Positions 37,337-46,720 are shown, counted from the stretch's first letter. The stretch is 64,000 bases of DNA from Hoeflea sp. (GCA_019084245.1 JAHRFE010000007.1:1-64000); one strand, 5' to 3'. Numbers and translations: made by a program. Notes: generated from the sequence alone by a model not told the origin.

Positions 37337-37768
37337 ATGGGATTGAAAATTCGTCTGGCCCGTGGCGGCTCCAAGAAGCGTCCTTACTACCACCTGGTTG
37401 TCGCTGACGTGCGCAGCCCGCGCGATGGCCGCTTCATCGAGCGCCTGGGCTACTGGAACCCGATGCTGGCCAAGGACGACGCCACCCGCGTCAGCCTCAA
37501 CCAGGAGCGCATCCAGCATTGGCTCGACCACGGCGCGCTGCCGACCGACCGCGTTGCCCGCTTCATGGCTGAAGCCGGCATGATGACCCGCGAAGCCCGC
37601 TCCAACCCCAACAAGGGCCTGCCCGGCAAGAAGGCGCAGGAACGCGTCGCCGAGAAGAAGCAGAAGGAAGAGGATGCCGCAGCCGCAGCCGAACAGGCCA
37701 AGGCCGACGCCGCAGCCGCAGCTGCCGCACCCGCCGAAGCGCCTGCAGAAGAAGCCGCAGCGGAATAA
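37337..37768 (+). CDS. rpsP: 30S ribosomal protein S16 with Ala-rich tail
   Basis: A 143-residue S16. The first 80 or so residues are the conserved fold ([29 protein letters not shown]). The tail from about 90 on is Ala/Lys/Glu rich, as seen in several alphaproteobacteria, and is longer than E. coli S16 (82 aa). The gene is followed by a strong terminator, so its transcription is at least partly separate from rimM-trmD. Confidence 0.95.
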   Translation: MGLKIRLARGGSKKRPYYHLVVADVRSPRDGRFIERLGYWNPMLAKDDATRVSLNQERIQHWLDHGALPTDRVARFMAEAGMMTREARSNPNKGLPGKKAQERVAEKKQKEEDAAAAAEQAKADAAAAAAAPAEAPAEEAAAE

Positions 37769-37865
37769 GTGTGTCCGGCTAAGGGCGGTGTGGTCTTGAC
37801 CAAATCCAGCCGTTAGCCCATATATCAGGTCTATCCGCTACACCCGTAGGCGGGCATTCTATGCA

Positions 37866-37900
37866 GCCTTCGCACTTCGGTGCGGAGGCTTTATTGTTTG
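37866..37900 (+). terminator. Intrinsic terminator after rpsP
   Basis: GCCTTCGCAC (37866-37875) pairs with GTGCGGAGGC (37880-37889, one G-T pair) across a TTCG tetraloop, then TTTATTGTTT. This also rules out an earlier start of the next gene at 37861. Confidence 0.85.
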
Positions 37901-37911
37901 CGGTGGATCAG

Positions 37912-38493
37912 ATGAAGGTCGCGGTTCTGATAGATGGAGGGCATTTGCGGGTCGTTTCCCGCATCGCCGGACATCACTATGATCCGGATTTCATCGAGAA
38001 AATCGCGCATGCCTGTGTCGACGGAAGTGAAACCCTTCTGCGGGCGCTTTATTACGATTGTGCGCCCTACAACGGCAAAGTGAAGAAGCCCGTATCGGGG
38101 GAAGAGCTTGAGTTCAAAGGTTCCGACAGCTGGCTCAGGGAGCTTGCGCAAAGGAATCTGTTTGCAGTCCGGCAGGGTGTCTTGAAATTTCGCGGCTTCA
38201 AGCCAAAGAAAATACCGGTCACCGGCAAGGATCTGACCGACGATGATTTCAAGCCCGATTTCGAACAAAAGGGCGTTGATATGAGAATCGGTCTGGATAT
38301 TGCCAATTTCGCCCATGAGAAATCCGTGGATCGCATCATCCTTGTCAGCGGCGATACGGATTGCATTCCCGCGATGAAGCACGCGCGTATCGCCGGACTG
38401 CAGATTGTCCTGGTTGATTTTGAAAACCATAAACCTGCCCCAGAGCTTCTGTGGCATACGGATTTGAGGCGTCATGCCGGCTGGCCAAGCTAA
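37912..38493 (+). CDS. NYN domain (LabA/DUF88-like) protein
   Basis: A 193-residue NYN-domain protein of the PIN-like nuclease superfamily. [13 protein letters not shown] holds the first conserved acidic residue, [10 protein letters not shown] follows, [15 protein letters not shown] and [16 protein letters not shown] hold the others. This pattern fits an RNase or LabA-like regulator. The Met at 37912 is chosen because the frame to its left runs through a terminator. It overlaps rimM by 20 bp. Confidence 0.85.
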   Translation: MKVAVLIDGGHLRVVSRIAGHHYDPDFIEKIAHACVDGSETLLRALYYDCAPYNGKVKKPVSGEELEFKGSDSWLRELAQRNLFAVRQGVLKFRGFKPKKIPVTGKDLTDDDFKPDFEQKGVDMRIGLDIANFAHEKSVDRIILVSGDTDCIPAMKHARIAGLQIVLVDFENHKPAPELLWHTDLRRHAGWPS

Positions 38494-39061
38494 ACTGTCC
38501 CACCCCATTCTCGTCGGCGTTATCGGCGCGGCCCAGGGCCTGCGCGGCGAGGTGCGGGTCAAGCCGTTCACCGAGGATCCGATGGCGCTTGGCGATTACG
38601 GCACTCTGTTTGCAAGCGACGGCCGCCGCTTCGAGATCCTCGATCACCGCCTTGCCAAGACCGTCATTGTGGTGCGCTTCCGCGGCGTCAATGACCGCAA
38701 CGCCGCCGAGGCGCTGAAGGGCGTGGAACTGTTCATCGACCGCTCCAGCCTGCCCGATGACGAACTGGAGGAGGACGAGTATTTCCACGCCGATCTCGAG
38801 GGGCTGGAAGCCTGGGATGCCGATGGCAAATTCTGGGGCCGGGTCTCGGGCGTGCTCGATTTCGGCGGCGGCGACCTGCTGGAATTGCGCGACGAAGGCA
38901 GGAAACCGGTGGTGATCCCGTTCACGCTGACGGCCGTGCCCAAGGTCGATCTCGCGGCCGGGCGTATCCTGGTCGATCCGCTGGCTGCGGGTCTGATCGA
39001 CACCGGCAGTGCGGATGAGGACGGGGAAGCGGGCGACGATCATGGCAGGGACGGCGAATGA
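38474..39061 (+). CDS. rimM: Ribosome maturation factor RimM
   Basis: A 195-residue RimM. The N-terminal barrel shows [26 protein letters not shown], and the PRC-barrel shows [19 protein letters not shown]. It assists 30S assembly near S19. The acidic C-terminal tail is mildly longer than usual. It overlaps trmD by 4 bp. Confidence 0.94.
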   Translation: MPAGQAKLSHPILVGVIGAAQGLRGEVRVKPFTEDPMALGDYGTLFASDGRRFEILDHRLAKTVIVVRFRGVNDRNAAEALKGVELFIDRSSLPDDELEEDEYFHADLEGLEAWDADGKFWGRVSGVLDFGGGDLLELRDEGRKPVVIPFTLTAVPKVDLAAGRILVDPLAAGLIDTGSADEDGEAGDDHGRDGE

Positions 39062-39759
39062 GCTTCCGCGCCACCGTGCTGACGCTCTACCCCGAGATGT
39101 TTCCGGGCCATCTCGGCCAGTCGCTCGCCGGCCGGGCGATCGAGCGCGGCGATGCGATCATCGAGGCCGTCAATATCCGTGACTACGCGCATGACAGGCA
39201 CCGCTCAGTCGATGACACGCCGGCCGGCGGCGGCGCCGGCATGGTGCTCAGGCCCGATGTGCTCGCATCGGCGATTGATGCGGTCAGCCCCGAGGACGAT
39301 ACGCGCCCTCGGCTGCTGATGAGCCCCAGGGGCACGCCGCTGACGCAAGCCCGGGTGCGCGAACTGGCGTCAGGCCCGGGCGCGGTGATCGTCTGCGGCC
39401 GGTTCGAGGGTGTCGACCAGCGGGTGATCGAGGCACGAAACCTCGAGGAGATCTCGATCGGCGACTACGTGCTCTCGGGCGGCGAACCTGCGGCGCTGAT
39501 CCTGCTCGATGCGGTGATCCGCGTGCTGCCCGGCGTCATGGGCAATGCCCAGTCCGGAACCCATGAAAGCTTCGAGACCGGCCTGCTCGAACATCCGCAT
39601 TACACACGGCCGCAAGAGTTCGAAGGCCGCGAGATTCCCGATGTGCTGATCTCGGGCAATCACAAGGCGATCGAGGCCTGGCGGCAGGCGCAATCGCTGG
39701 AACTGACACGGGAAAGACGGCCGGATCTGATGGATCGGCTGGATCAGAAAGCAAAATAA
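39058..39759 (+). CDS. trmD: tRNA (guanine37-N1)-methyltransferase TrmD
   Basis: A 233-residue TrmD. The trefoil knot is evident in [17 protein letters not shown] and [16 protein letters not shown], with the [10 protein letters not shown] loop near residue 54. It methylates G37 of tRNAs with 36-GG. Its last 16 bp overlap the convergent TSUP gene. Confidence 0.95.
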   Translation: MSFRATVLTLYPEMFPGHLGQSLAGRAIERGDAIIEAVNIRDYAHDRHRSVDDTPAGGGAGMVLRPDVLASAIDAVSPEDDTRPRLLMSPRGTPLTQARVRELASGPGAVIVCGRFEGVDQRVIEARNLEEISIGDYVLSGGEPAALILLDAVIRVLPGVMGNAQSGTHESFETGLLEHPHYTRPQEFEGREIPDVLISGNHKAIEAWRQAQSLELTRERRPDLMDRLDQKAK

Positions 39760-40487
39760 TACCAGCTCAGCAGCAGCCCGACTGCCACCACGACGCCCCT
39801 GATCACCGCCTGCGGCACCCGCCGCGCAGCCCAGACGCCGAAATGGCCGCCCAGAGCGCCGGCCGGGATCATGATCACCGCCGGCAGCCAGGCCACCACG
39901 CCGCCCGAGGAAAACACCAGGATGGCGACGAAGGCGATGACCACGGCGATCAAGTTCTTCAGCGCATTGAGCTTGTGGTAATCGCCGCCCTTGGTCAGCC
40001 CGAGAACGGCCAACATCATGATGCCCATGCCGGCGCCAAAGAACCCGCCATAGATCGAGGTCACGCCCTGCGCCAAGAGGCCGAGCCGGGAGATGGGCTG
40101 TTCCGGATGCAGCGATTTGGGTTTCAGGTAAGGCCCGGCGGCGAAGATCAGCGTTGCCGCGAGCAGCAGCCAGGGCACCAGCGTGCGAAACGAGGGATTG
40201 GACATCGACACCAGGATAAGCGCGCCCGCGAGACTGCCCGCGAACGACACCCCGGCCAGCACCCAGACCTCGCGCCCGGCCTGCCGGATCTCCTTGCGAT
40301 AGGCCAGCGCCGAGGTGACATAGCCCGGAAACTGGGTGACCGACGACGTGGCATTGGCCATGATCGGCGGCACGCCCACAAGCGTCATGGCGCCAAAAGT
40401 AAGGAAGGTACCGCCCCCGGCAATGGCGTTGACGACGCTCGACAGGAAGCCCGCGGAAAACAGAAGCACGATATCGAAGAAGGACAT
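39744..40487 (-). CDS. TSUP (TauE/SafE) family membrane permease
   Basis: A 247-residue sulfite exporter TauE/SafE family protein with eight or so hydrophobic segments: [20 protein letters not shown] at the start, [20 protein letters not shown] and [13 protein letters not shown] at the end. It may move sulfite, sulfonates or other organic anions. It lies on the opposite strand between trmD and rplS, which are normally adjacent. The Met at 40487 is used. Confidence 0.88.
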   Translation of the reverse strand: MSFFDIVLLFSAGFLSSVVNAIAGGGTFLTFGAMTLVGVPPIMANATSSVTQFPGYVTSALAYRKEIRQAGREVWVLAGVSFAGSLAGALILVSMSNPSFRTLVPWLLLAATLIFAAGPYLKPKSLHPEQPISRLGLLAQGVTSIYGGFFGAGMGIMMLAVLGLTKGGDYHKLNALKNLIAVVIAFVAILVFSSGGVVAWLPAVIMIPAGALGGHFGVWAARRVPQAVIRGVVVAVGLLLSWYYFAF

Positions 40488-40511
40488 GAAAGAGGAACCG
40501 TCAGAGGCCAT

Positions 40512-40558
40512 TAGAGCGTGCGTCAGGTCCACTTGGACGCACAAAGGACGCTCTAACA
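40512..40558. repeat. Palindromic repeat, TTAGAGCG...CGCTCTAA type
   Basis: TTAGAGCGT near 40512 pairs with ACGCTCTAA near 40550, with an inner TGCGTC/GACGCA pair around AGGTCCACTTG. It resembles a short palindromic repeat family common in Rhizobiales. Confidence 0.7.
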
Positions 40559-40569
40559 CGAAAAATGGT

Positions 40570-40621
40570 GAGCATCTTATCTGCACTCCGGCGGTTTCGT
40601 CCGAGTGCAGATAAGATGCTC
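40570..40621. repeat. Palindromic repeat with 19-bp perfect arms
   Basis: GAGCATCTTATCTGCACTC (40570-40588) is the exact reverse complement of 40603-40621, with a 14-nt spacer that contains GGCGGTTTCG. The GAGCAT...ATGCTC frame with a GGTTTCG core resembles the rhizobial palindromic unit. It lies 12 bp from the previous repeat. Confidence 0.8.
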
Positions 40622-40891
40622 CAGGGAATGGTTTTAGAGCATCGCCAGCAGTTCGCCGCAAGGCCGGCAACAAATTTGCCCGAGCGGGCGTGACAAATCC
40701 CTGCCGATGGTGTATCGCACCGCCCATTCGGCAATGTCCGAGAGCCGTTAACCGGCGCCTGCCAAACAATGAATGGTGAACCCGCTCCTGCCTTCACCGG
40801 CATAGCCCAGAGGATGATCCCAAAAGGGACATACCAAACCGGCGACCGCGAGCGCTCTGACCGTTTGAGAAAAACGAAAGGTCAAGGACCC

Positions 40892-41458
40892 ATGAACATT
40901 ATTGCCCAGCTGGATGCCGAACAGGTAGCCAAGATCGAAGCCACCCGCAAGCTTCCCGATTTCTCCGCCGGCGACACATTGCGCGTCCAGGTGCGCGTGA
41001 CGGAAGGCAAGCGGACCCGTCTGCAGGCCTTTGAAGGCGTCTGCATTGCCCGTTCCGGCGCTGGCCTGAACGAAAGCTTCACCGTTCGCAAGATCTCCTA
41101 TGGCGAAGGCGTGGAGCGCGTGTTCCCGATGTACTCGCCGATCGTTGAAGCCGTTGAAGTGGTCCGCCGCGGACGCGTCCGCCGCGCCAAGCTCTACTAC
41201 ATGCGCGACCGTCGCGGTAAGTCCGCGCGTATCGTCGAGAACACCGGCACCCGCGCCCGCAAGCTCAACGACGCCGAGCGCGCCGCACTCGCCGAGGAAA
41301 AGGTCCGGATCGAGGCCGAGAAGGTCGCAGCAGCCCAGGCTCTGGCCGCCGAGAAGGCCGCAACGGAAGCCGCCGAAGCAGCAGCCGCAAAGGCCGCTGC
41401 CGACGAAGCCGCTGCAGCCGAAGCCGCGGCACCGGCTGAAGACGCCAAGAGCGAATAA
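40892..41458 (+). CDS. rplS: 50S ribosomal protein L19 with Ala/Glu-rich tail
   Basis: A 188-residue L19. Residues 1-125 are the conserved protein ([42 protein letters not shown]). The remaining 60 residues are an Ala/Glu/Lys tail that other bacteria lack. The start at 40892 has AAGGA upstream. It is normally downstream of trmD in one operon; here TSUP and repeats separate them, so it must have its own promoter. Confidence 0.95.
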   Translation: MNIIAQLDAEQVAKIEATRKLPDFSAGDTLRVQVRVTEGKRTRLQAFEGVCIARSGAGLNESFTVRKISYGEGVERVFPMYSPIVEAVEVVRRGRVRRAKLYYMRDRRGKSARIVENTGTRARKLNDAERAALAEEKVRIEAEKVAAAQALAAEKAATEAAEAAAAKAAADEAAAAEAAAPAEDAKSE

Positions 41459-41501
41459 GCCGCTCCATCCGACTTCGACGTTCCCTCGGGATCGTCCCTC
41501 A

Positions 41502-41526
41502 AGGCGCCGGGCAACCGGCGCTTTTT
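41502..41526 (+). terminator. Intrinsic terminator after rplS
   Basis: GCGCCGG (41504-41510) pairs with CCGGCGC (41515-41521) across a GCAA tetraloop, followed by TTTTT. Confidence 0.9.
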
Positions 41527-41699
41527 GCGTTTTGGGGCAAGCGCAGCAGTCGATCCGGGTGACGGGCCTCGGCTCGCCGGCCTCTTCCTCTCCGCCGTCA
41601 TCCTCAGTGGCAAGGATCTGCAGTCAGCCTGCCGCAGTATGACAAGAGTTCGCCGGGGGTATTGGTGGCGGATTGAGGGGCTCTCGCCTTACGGCAAGT

Positions 41700-41957
41700 G
41701 AGAGGGATTTTCGGACCGTGCAGCTTGCTCCGATCTCCCCCCTTGCGGGGGAGATGTCACGAAGTGACAGAGGGGGGTGTGTTTCGGCTTGTACGGACAG
41801 TACGGTGTGTGCGTAGGGCGCGCCCCCCTCTGTCGGCTCCGCCGACATCTCCCCCGCAAGGGGGGAGATTGGGCTCCGCGCTCCGCGGTCCCCAAAACGT
41901 GGACAAAATCCCACCCCACCCTCAACCATTCCAATACCTTACCCGAAAATCCCTCTC
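41700..41957. repeat. 15-bp inverted repeat enclosing MITE copy 1
   Basis: GAGAGGGATTTTCGG (41700-41714) is the exact reverse complement of 41943-41957. It encloses the MITE and may be an outer element that the MITE entered, or a remnant of one. Confidence 0.65.
41732..41870. mobile_element. MITE-like palindromic element, copy 1
   Basis: A 139-bp element. Its ends are a 48-bp imperfect inverted repeat: GATCTCCCCCCTTGCGGGGG then AGATGTC...GACAGAGGGGGG at the left, and the reverse complement at the right. A less conserved centre of about 45 bp separates them. Arms contain their own stem-loops (AGTGAC and CGGAGCCG types). A second copy lies at 56455-56580. Confidence 0.85.
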
Positions 41958-42869
41958 GTTTTATCCCCGCCTTCCGCACCCATGCCATACTCCTTGCACT
42001 CCCGCCGCCGGATGGCTCGCTAGCGTGGCGGTCCAGGCGGGAGGAAGGCCCCCTGGCCTCGTCGTAACGTGCGGCGGGATCCAGGGGGAGGCGGAGGCCG
42101 GCGTGCTCCGCTGGCAGTCGGTCCTTCGGGGCCGGCCAAGCCAGCCACCGGACTCGCCCTCGCCTACGGGTTCCGCCATCTGGCGGGATCAGCGTATGGA
42201 CGGCGAGACGGGCCTGTGGCGGATTGTGGGGTCTTTGGCCCCGGTATTCGTGCCGGACGCGCTCAACTCCTTGTCCTACTGGCCTCGTCCGGGCCGGAGC
42301 GGCAAGGCAACGGCAGACGCCTGTCGGATGCGGACATCATCCGGCAAATTTCGGGCCGCGCGCGCGTTGCGCCACCCCGGTGCATGGCACCCATGCACCA
42401 CCCAACCCAATTTCCGAAGGCAAAGCCCGCGTGCGGCCCTCCGGACTGTTCTCTCGCTCCATCACCCCGGCGGGTCCCGCGCGGGGGCAAAGGCGCATGC
42501 GAAACACCTTCGGCCGTGGTCGCAGACCCACGATTTCCGTCATCCTCGGGCCTGTCCCGAGGATCTGCCGTCGAGCGCCCCGCAACCGCCTGTGCAGTGG
42601 GAAAACCGAGGGGCCGGTAGATCCTCGGGACAGGCCCGAGGATGACGAATCGGCGGGGTCCGATGACGAACAGGTGAGATCCGGCGCGCGGGGTTTGTCC
42701 CCTTTTTAACGTCACGCGCCCGGCTTTCACCACAGCACATCGCCGCGAGCCGGGCTGTTCCCCCTTGCGGCGCGTCATCCCGCATTGCAAAGTGCCGGCT
42801 TCGCATGGCCCCGTTTGCGGCGCGCCTGCCGGAAGAATTCAATCCCGAGACCTCATGAGGGAGACTGTC
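41958..42869. other. About 900 bp without a convincing gene
   Basis: Several open frames exist on both strands, but none has a recognisable domain, a good ribosome binding site or a consistent start; they look like GC-rich chance frames. It contains a repeat pair (42538-42647) and the promoter region of the following ABC binding-protein gene. I see no other feature. Confidence 0.55.
42538..42647. repeat. REP-like inverted pair with 29-bp perfect arms
   Basis: Positions 42538-42566 and 42619-42647 are exact reverse complements. Each arm has an inner palindrome ATCCTCGGG-CCTGT-CCCGAGGAT. The unit GTCATCCTCGGG...CCCGAGGATC is a REP-like repeat widespread in Rhizobiales genomes. The two inverted units, 52 bp apart, could fold into one long hairpin. 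Confidence 0.8.
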
Positions 42870-43670
42870 ATGTCCTTGTTCAAATTCACCATGGCCGCGG
42901 CCGCCATGTCCGTCGGGCTGGGGCTTGCCACCGCAAGCGCGCAGGACCTGCCGGATCTCGGCGGCCAGGCCGTCGTCGTCGTCACCGAAAACGCCTATCC
43001 GCCGCTGCAGTTCATCGATCCCAAGACCGGCGCGCAGATCGGCTGGGAATATGACGCGATGAACGAAATCGCCAGGCGATTGAATTTCACAGTCACCTAC
43101 CAGAACACCTCCTGGGACGCGATGATCCAGGCGGTGTCGGACGGCCAGTACGAGATCGGCATGACCGGCATCTCGATCAAGGAGGACCGCAAGGAGAAGG
43201 TGGATTTCTCCGACCCCTACCTGCGCTCGGAAATGTTCATGCTGGTGCGCGCCGACGAGACCCGCTTCGACGACGCGGCCTCCTTCGCAGCCTTTGAGGA
43301 CGGCCTCGTCGGCGCCCAGCCCGGCACCACACCATTCTATGTCGCCGTCTACGACGTGCTTGACGGCGATGAGCAGAACACGCGCATCAAGCTGATGGAG
43401 ACCTTCGGCGCCACCGTTCAGGCGCTCAAGACTGGCGATGTCGACATGGTGCTGACCGATGGCGTGGCCGGCAAGGGCTATGTCGAGGCCTCCGATGGCG
43501 GGCTGAAGCTCGTCGGTGGCCCGCTCGGCGCCGATGATTTCGGCTTCATCTTCCCCAAGGGCTCGGAGCTGGTCGCCCCGGTCAATGCGGCGATCGCCGC
43601 GATGAAGGCCGACGGCACCATCGATGCGCTCAACACCAAATGGTTCCTCGACTACAAGCTCGGCGGCTGA
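42870..43670 (+). CDS. Amino acid ABC transporter substrate-binding protein
   Basis: A 266-residue periplasmic binding protein (SBP family 3). Signal peptide at about 1-24 ([22 protein letters not shown]). The mature protein has [19 protein letters not shown] and [21 protein letters not shown], the polar amino acid binding signature with the conserved Arg and Asp contacts. GAGGGAG precedes the start. It is followed by a GNAT gene and the permease. Confidence 0.92.
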   Translation: MSLFKFTMAAAAMSVGLGLATASAQDLPDLGGQAVVVVTENAYPPLQFIDPKTGAQIGWEYDAMNEIARRLNFTVTYQNTSWDAMIQAVSDGQYEIGMTGISIKEDRKEKVDFSDPYLRSEMFMLVRADETRFDDAASFAAFEDGLVGAQPGTTPFYVAVYDVLDGDEQNTRIKLMETFGATVQALKTGDVDMVLTDGVAGKGYVEASDGGLKLVGGPLGADDFGFIFPKGSELVAPVNAAIAAMKADGTIDALNTKWFLDYKLGG

Positions 43671-43677
43671 GCCCGCC

Positions 43678-44196
43678 GTGCCGGTTGTCTTCGAGGGCTA
43701 CAGGCCCGGCGCGCTGGCCGGCGTGCTCGGCCTGCACATGGACTATTACGCCCGGGAATGGGGGTTCGGTCTCGCCTTCGAGACCAAGCTGGCCGCCGAA
43801 CTCGCCCAGTTCCTTGGCCGGTTTGATCCGGGGCGCGACCTGTTCCTGACCGCCTGGCGCGACGGCGCACTTGCCGGATCGATCTCGATGGATGTGTCGG
43901 GCGGCGGGATCGAGGGCGCGCATCTGCGCTGGTTCGTCGTGGCAGACAGCGCCCGCGGCGCCGGGCTTGGCAAACAGTTGCTGGCCCGCGCCATCCACCA
44001 TGCCGACAGCGTCTCGGCGGGTCCGGTCTGGCTCACCACCTTTGCCGGGCTCGATGCGGCGCGGGCGCTTTACGAGAGCTTCGGCTTCCGGCTGCAGGCG
44101 GAAAGCGACGCGGACCAGTGGCAGGGCGGGGTGCGCGAGCAGTCCTTCCTGCGTCCCGGGCCATCACCTGCCTCGCCGGCGGGTTTCGAGCCGTGA
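43678..44196 (+). CDS. GNAT acetyltransferase within an amino acid ABC operon
   Basis: A 172-residue GNAT protein starting with GTG at 43678, 7 bp after the binding-protein stop. LRWFVVADSARGAGLGKQLLARAI holds the acetyl-CoA loop (RGAGLGKQL). Its stop overlaps the permease GTG start (GTGA). Being squeezed between binding protein and permease suggests that it modifies the transported compound or a related amine (inference). Confidence 0.87.
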   Translation: MPVVFEGYRPGALAGVLGLHMDYYAREWGFGLAFETKLAAELAQFLGRFDPGRDLFLTAWRDGALAGSISMDVSGGGIEGAHLRWFVVADSARGAGLGKQLLARAIHHADSVSAGPVWLTTFAGLDAARALYESFGFRLQAESDADQWQGGVREQSFLRPGPSPASPAGFEP

Positions 44197-45026
44197 CGGC
44201 GGCGCCCAGATCCACGGACAAGCCCGATTTCCCCTGGTGGCTCGTTGCCGCCGGGGCGATCGCGCTGTTTCTCGCCATCCAGATCGTGCTGAACGATCTC
44301 TACAGCCAGATCTTCACCATCGTCTCCAAGGGCGTCGGCATCACCGTCTTTGTCACGCTCGTGGGCTTTGCGCTTGCCACAGCGATCGGCCTGCTGCTCG
44401 CAATCATGGGGTTGTCGCGGTTCCTGGTGCTCAGGCAGATCGCCCGGTTCTATGTCGAGATCATCCGCGGCATCCCGATCCTGGTGCTTTTGTTCTACAT
44501 CGCCTTCGTCGGCGCGCCGGGCTTCGTCGTGGCCTGGAATTTCGTGGCGGCGCCGCTGATCGACGCGGGCCTGGTCGAGCCCATGTCAGTGCGCGATTTC
44601 TCGCTGCTGTGGCGGGCGATCATCGCGCTCACCATCGGCTATTCGGCCTTCATCGCCGAAGTGTTCCGCGCCGGCATCCTGTCGGTCGACGCGGGCCAGG
44701 TCGAAGCCGCCAAGGCGCTGGGGCTTAGTCCCGTGCAGCGCTTCCGCTTCATCGTGCTGCCGCAGGCGATCCGCACCATATTGCCGCCGCTCGGCAATGA
44801 TTTCATCGCCATGATCAAGGATTCCTCGCTGGTCTCGGTGCTGGGCGTCGCCGACCTCACCCAGATGGGCAAGGTCTATGCCTCGGGCTCGTTCCGCTTC
44901 TTCGAGACCTATTCTATCGTGGCCTATGTCTATCTGCTGCTGACGGTCGGCCTGTCGCTGGGGTTGAGGGCGCTCGAAAAACGCCTGCGCCGATCGGACG
45001 AGGAACGCTCGGGCGGAGGCGATTGA
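44193..45026 (+). CDS. Amino acid ABC transporter permease
   Basis: A 277-residue HisM/GlnP-type permease starting with GTG at 44193. About five to six helices; the EAA loop is EAAKALGLSPVQRFRFIVLPQAIR near residues 170-190. FYVEIIRGIPILVLLF is the usual N-terminal motif. No ATPase gene is adjacent, so a shared or distant one must be used, or it may be the next gene past the methyltransferase elsewhere. Confidence 0.9.
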   Translation: MTAAPRSTDKPDFPWWLVAAGAIALFLAIQIVLNDLYSQIFTIVSKGVGITVFVTLVGFALATAIGLLLAIMGLSRFLVLRQIARFYVEIIRGIPILVLLFYIAFVGAPGFVVAWNFVAAPLIDAGLVEPMSVRDFSLLWRAIIALTIGYSAFIAEVFRAGILSVDAGQVEAAKALGLSPVQRFRFIVLPQAIRTILPPLGNDFIAMIKDSSLVSVLGVADLTQMGKVYASGSFRFFETYSIVAYVYLLLTVGLSLGLRALEKRLRRSDEERSGGGD

Positions 45027-45047
45027 TCCGCGGCAAGGGAGACAAGC

Positions 45048-45683
45048 ATGACGGAACGGAAACATGACGCGCTGGAACAGGTCTATGCGGCCCGAACCGC
45101 CGACGAACTGGCTGCTGCCTATGCCGCCTGGGCCGCAGGCTACGACCGGGATACCTTGGCCGCGGGCTATTGCCTGCCGTTCCAGGTGCTCTCCTGGGTG
45201 GCGCGCCACGTCAGGCCGGACGCCGGGCCTGTGCTTGACGCCGGCTGCGGCACTGGCCTGTCCGGCCCCTATCTCAAGGCGCTGGGCTATGGTCGCATCG
45301 AGGGGCTGGACCTGTCCGAGGACATGCTGCGGGTGGCGGGTTCACGCGGCGTCTATGACAATCTGAAGCGCGCCACGCTGGGCGAGACCCTGCCCTGGAC
45401 GGACAATCATTTCGCCGCCTTCCTGTCGACCGGCGTGTTTACCGAAGGCCATGCCCCGGCCTCGAGCCTCGCTGAATTGTGCAGAATCACAAGGCCGGGC
45501 GGCATCGCGGTGTTCACCGTGCGCGACAAGATCTTCGAGACCGGCGGTTTTACGGCGGTGATCGAGGATCTCACCACCCGCGGCATCTGGCGGAAAATCG
45601 AGCAGAGCTCGCCGTTCCGCGCCTTTGCGCTCGACGAACCCGATGTGCTGGTCACGGCCTTTGTGTTTGAAGTGCTGGCCTGA
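45048..45683 (+). CDS. Class I SAM-dependent methyltransferase
   Basis: A 211-residue methyltransferase. The SAM motif is LDAGCGTGLSGPYL (about residues 63-76), and the next acidic strand GLDLSEDML binds the ribose. Substrate unknown. GGGAGA precedes the ATG at 45048, and it follows the permease by 21 bp, so it may be in the same transcript. Confidence 0.85.
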   Translation: MTERKHDALEQVYAARTADELAAAYAAWAAGYDRDTLAAGYCLPFQVLSWVARHVRPDAGPVLDAGCGTGLSGPYLKALGYGRIEGLDLSEDMLRVAGSRGVYDNLKRATLGETLPWTDNHFAAFLSTGVFTEGHAPASSLAELCRITRPGGIAVFTVRDKIFETGGFTAVIEDLTTRGIWRKIEQSSPFRAFALDEPDVLVTAFVFEVLA

Positions 45684-45702
45684 GCGGGCGAGACGCCCGG
45701 GA

Positions 45703-46623
45703 TCACGCGGGCGCCTGCGGCTCGGTTCTTGCCATGTCGGCAGCGACTGCGGCTGTGATCCACTCGCGGAACGCCTTGATTTTCGGCGTGTTGCGGCGGC
45801 TTGAGGGAAACACCAGCCACACCCCGATATCATCGGTGCAGGGGTGATTGAACGGCGCGATCAACCGGCCCGAGGCCAGATCGTCGGCAAAGAAAATGTG
45901 ATTGAGCTTGGCGACGCCGTGGCCGGCCAGCGCCGCGTTTCCGCACAGATCCTGCTCGACGTAATTGTGCCGCGTGTGGGCCGAGAGATCGGGTGAGGCA
46001 ACCCCTGCGGAGGCGAACCAGGTGAGCCAGGACGATTGCCCGGCGCCGATGATCGGCAGCCGCAACAGGTCTTCCGGCCTTGTAACCCCGCCGATGCTTT
46101 CAGCAAGCGCCGGGCTCAGCATCGGCGCGAAGGTGAATCTTCCCAGCAGGTGGCACTCCTCGTCCGGCCACGGGCCGACGCCCCAGCGGATCGAGATATC
46201 GGCCGGATCGCGGTTGAAATCGGTGATCTTGCTCACCCGGAGCAGCCGCACCGCGATCGACGGCCAGGCCAGCTGGAAGCTGCCGAGATTGCGCGCCAGC
46301 CAGTGGGAGGCGAAGGTTGGCGAGGAGTGGATTTCCAGGGTTTCATTGGAGGCCTGGCGGGCGGCGAGCATCGCTTCGTTGAGAAGATCAAAGCCTTTGC
46401 CGACAGCGGGCAGCATGCGCTCGGCGGTCGCGGTCATGACGATCTGGCGCGGCTGGCGCAGGAACAGCTGTTGGCCCAGATGATCTTCCAGAAGCTTGAT
46501 CTGGTAGCTCACCGCCGTCTGGGTCATGCCGAGCTCGTCGCCGGCGCGGGAAAAACTCGCGTGCCGGGCCACCGCCTCGAAGACGCGCAGGGCATTGAGC
46601 GGAAATCTGCGCGACAGTTTCAT
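45703..46623 (-). CDS. LysR family regulator (GcvA-like)
   Basis: A 306-residue LysR regulator. The HTH is FPLNALRVFEAVARHASFSRAGDELGMTQTAVSYQI, the GcvA-type start. The effector domain follows. It is divergent from a small DUF1127-like gene, across 97 bp, a pairing seen in other Rhizobiales, so the small gene is a likely target (inference). The Met at 46623 fits the family start. Confidence 0.9.
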   Translation of the reverse strand: MKLSRRFPLNALRVFEAVARHASFSRAGDELGMTQTAVSYQIKLLEDHLGQQLFLRQPRQIVMTATAERMLPAVGKGFDLLNEAMLAARQASNETLEIHSSPTFASHWLARNLGSFQLAWPSIAVRLLRVSKITDFNRDPADISIRWGVGPWPDEECHLLGRFTFAPMLSPALAESIGGVTRPEDLLRLPIIGAGQSSWLTWFASAGVASPDLSAHTRHNYVEQDLCGNAALAGHGVAKLNHIFFADDLASGRLIAPFNHPCTDDIGVWLVFPSSRRNTPKIKAFREWITAAVAADMARTEPQAPA

Positions 46624-46720
46624 GCATAAGCTCTCTTGATGGGCACAGCCGGTAATTCCGTTGGATCTGCAGGCTTCCTGTCCGCTATCTAGCCCCACAG
46701 GACATCAAAAGGAAACAGCG

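Larger units (their letters stand above)
40488..40891. other. 404-bp intergenic region with two palindromic repeats, before rplS
   Basis: No protein gene is supported. It holds two rhizobial-type palindromes (annotated separately) and the promoter and leader of rplS on the plus strand. Confidence 0.6.

Noticed and set aside
37861-37911. Earlier start of the NYN gene at 37861
   Set aside because: The extra codons lie within a strong intrinsic terminator of rpsP.
41958-42720. Open frames of 140-315 codons on both strands
   Set aside because: They run through repeats, have no good starts or domains, and their products are Arg/Pro/Gly-rich as expected from GC-rich non-coding DNA.
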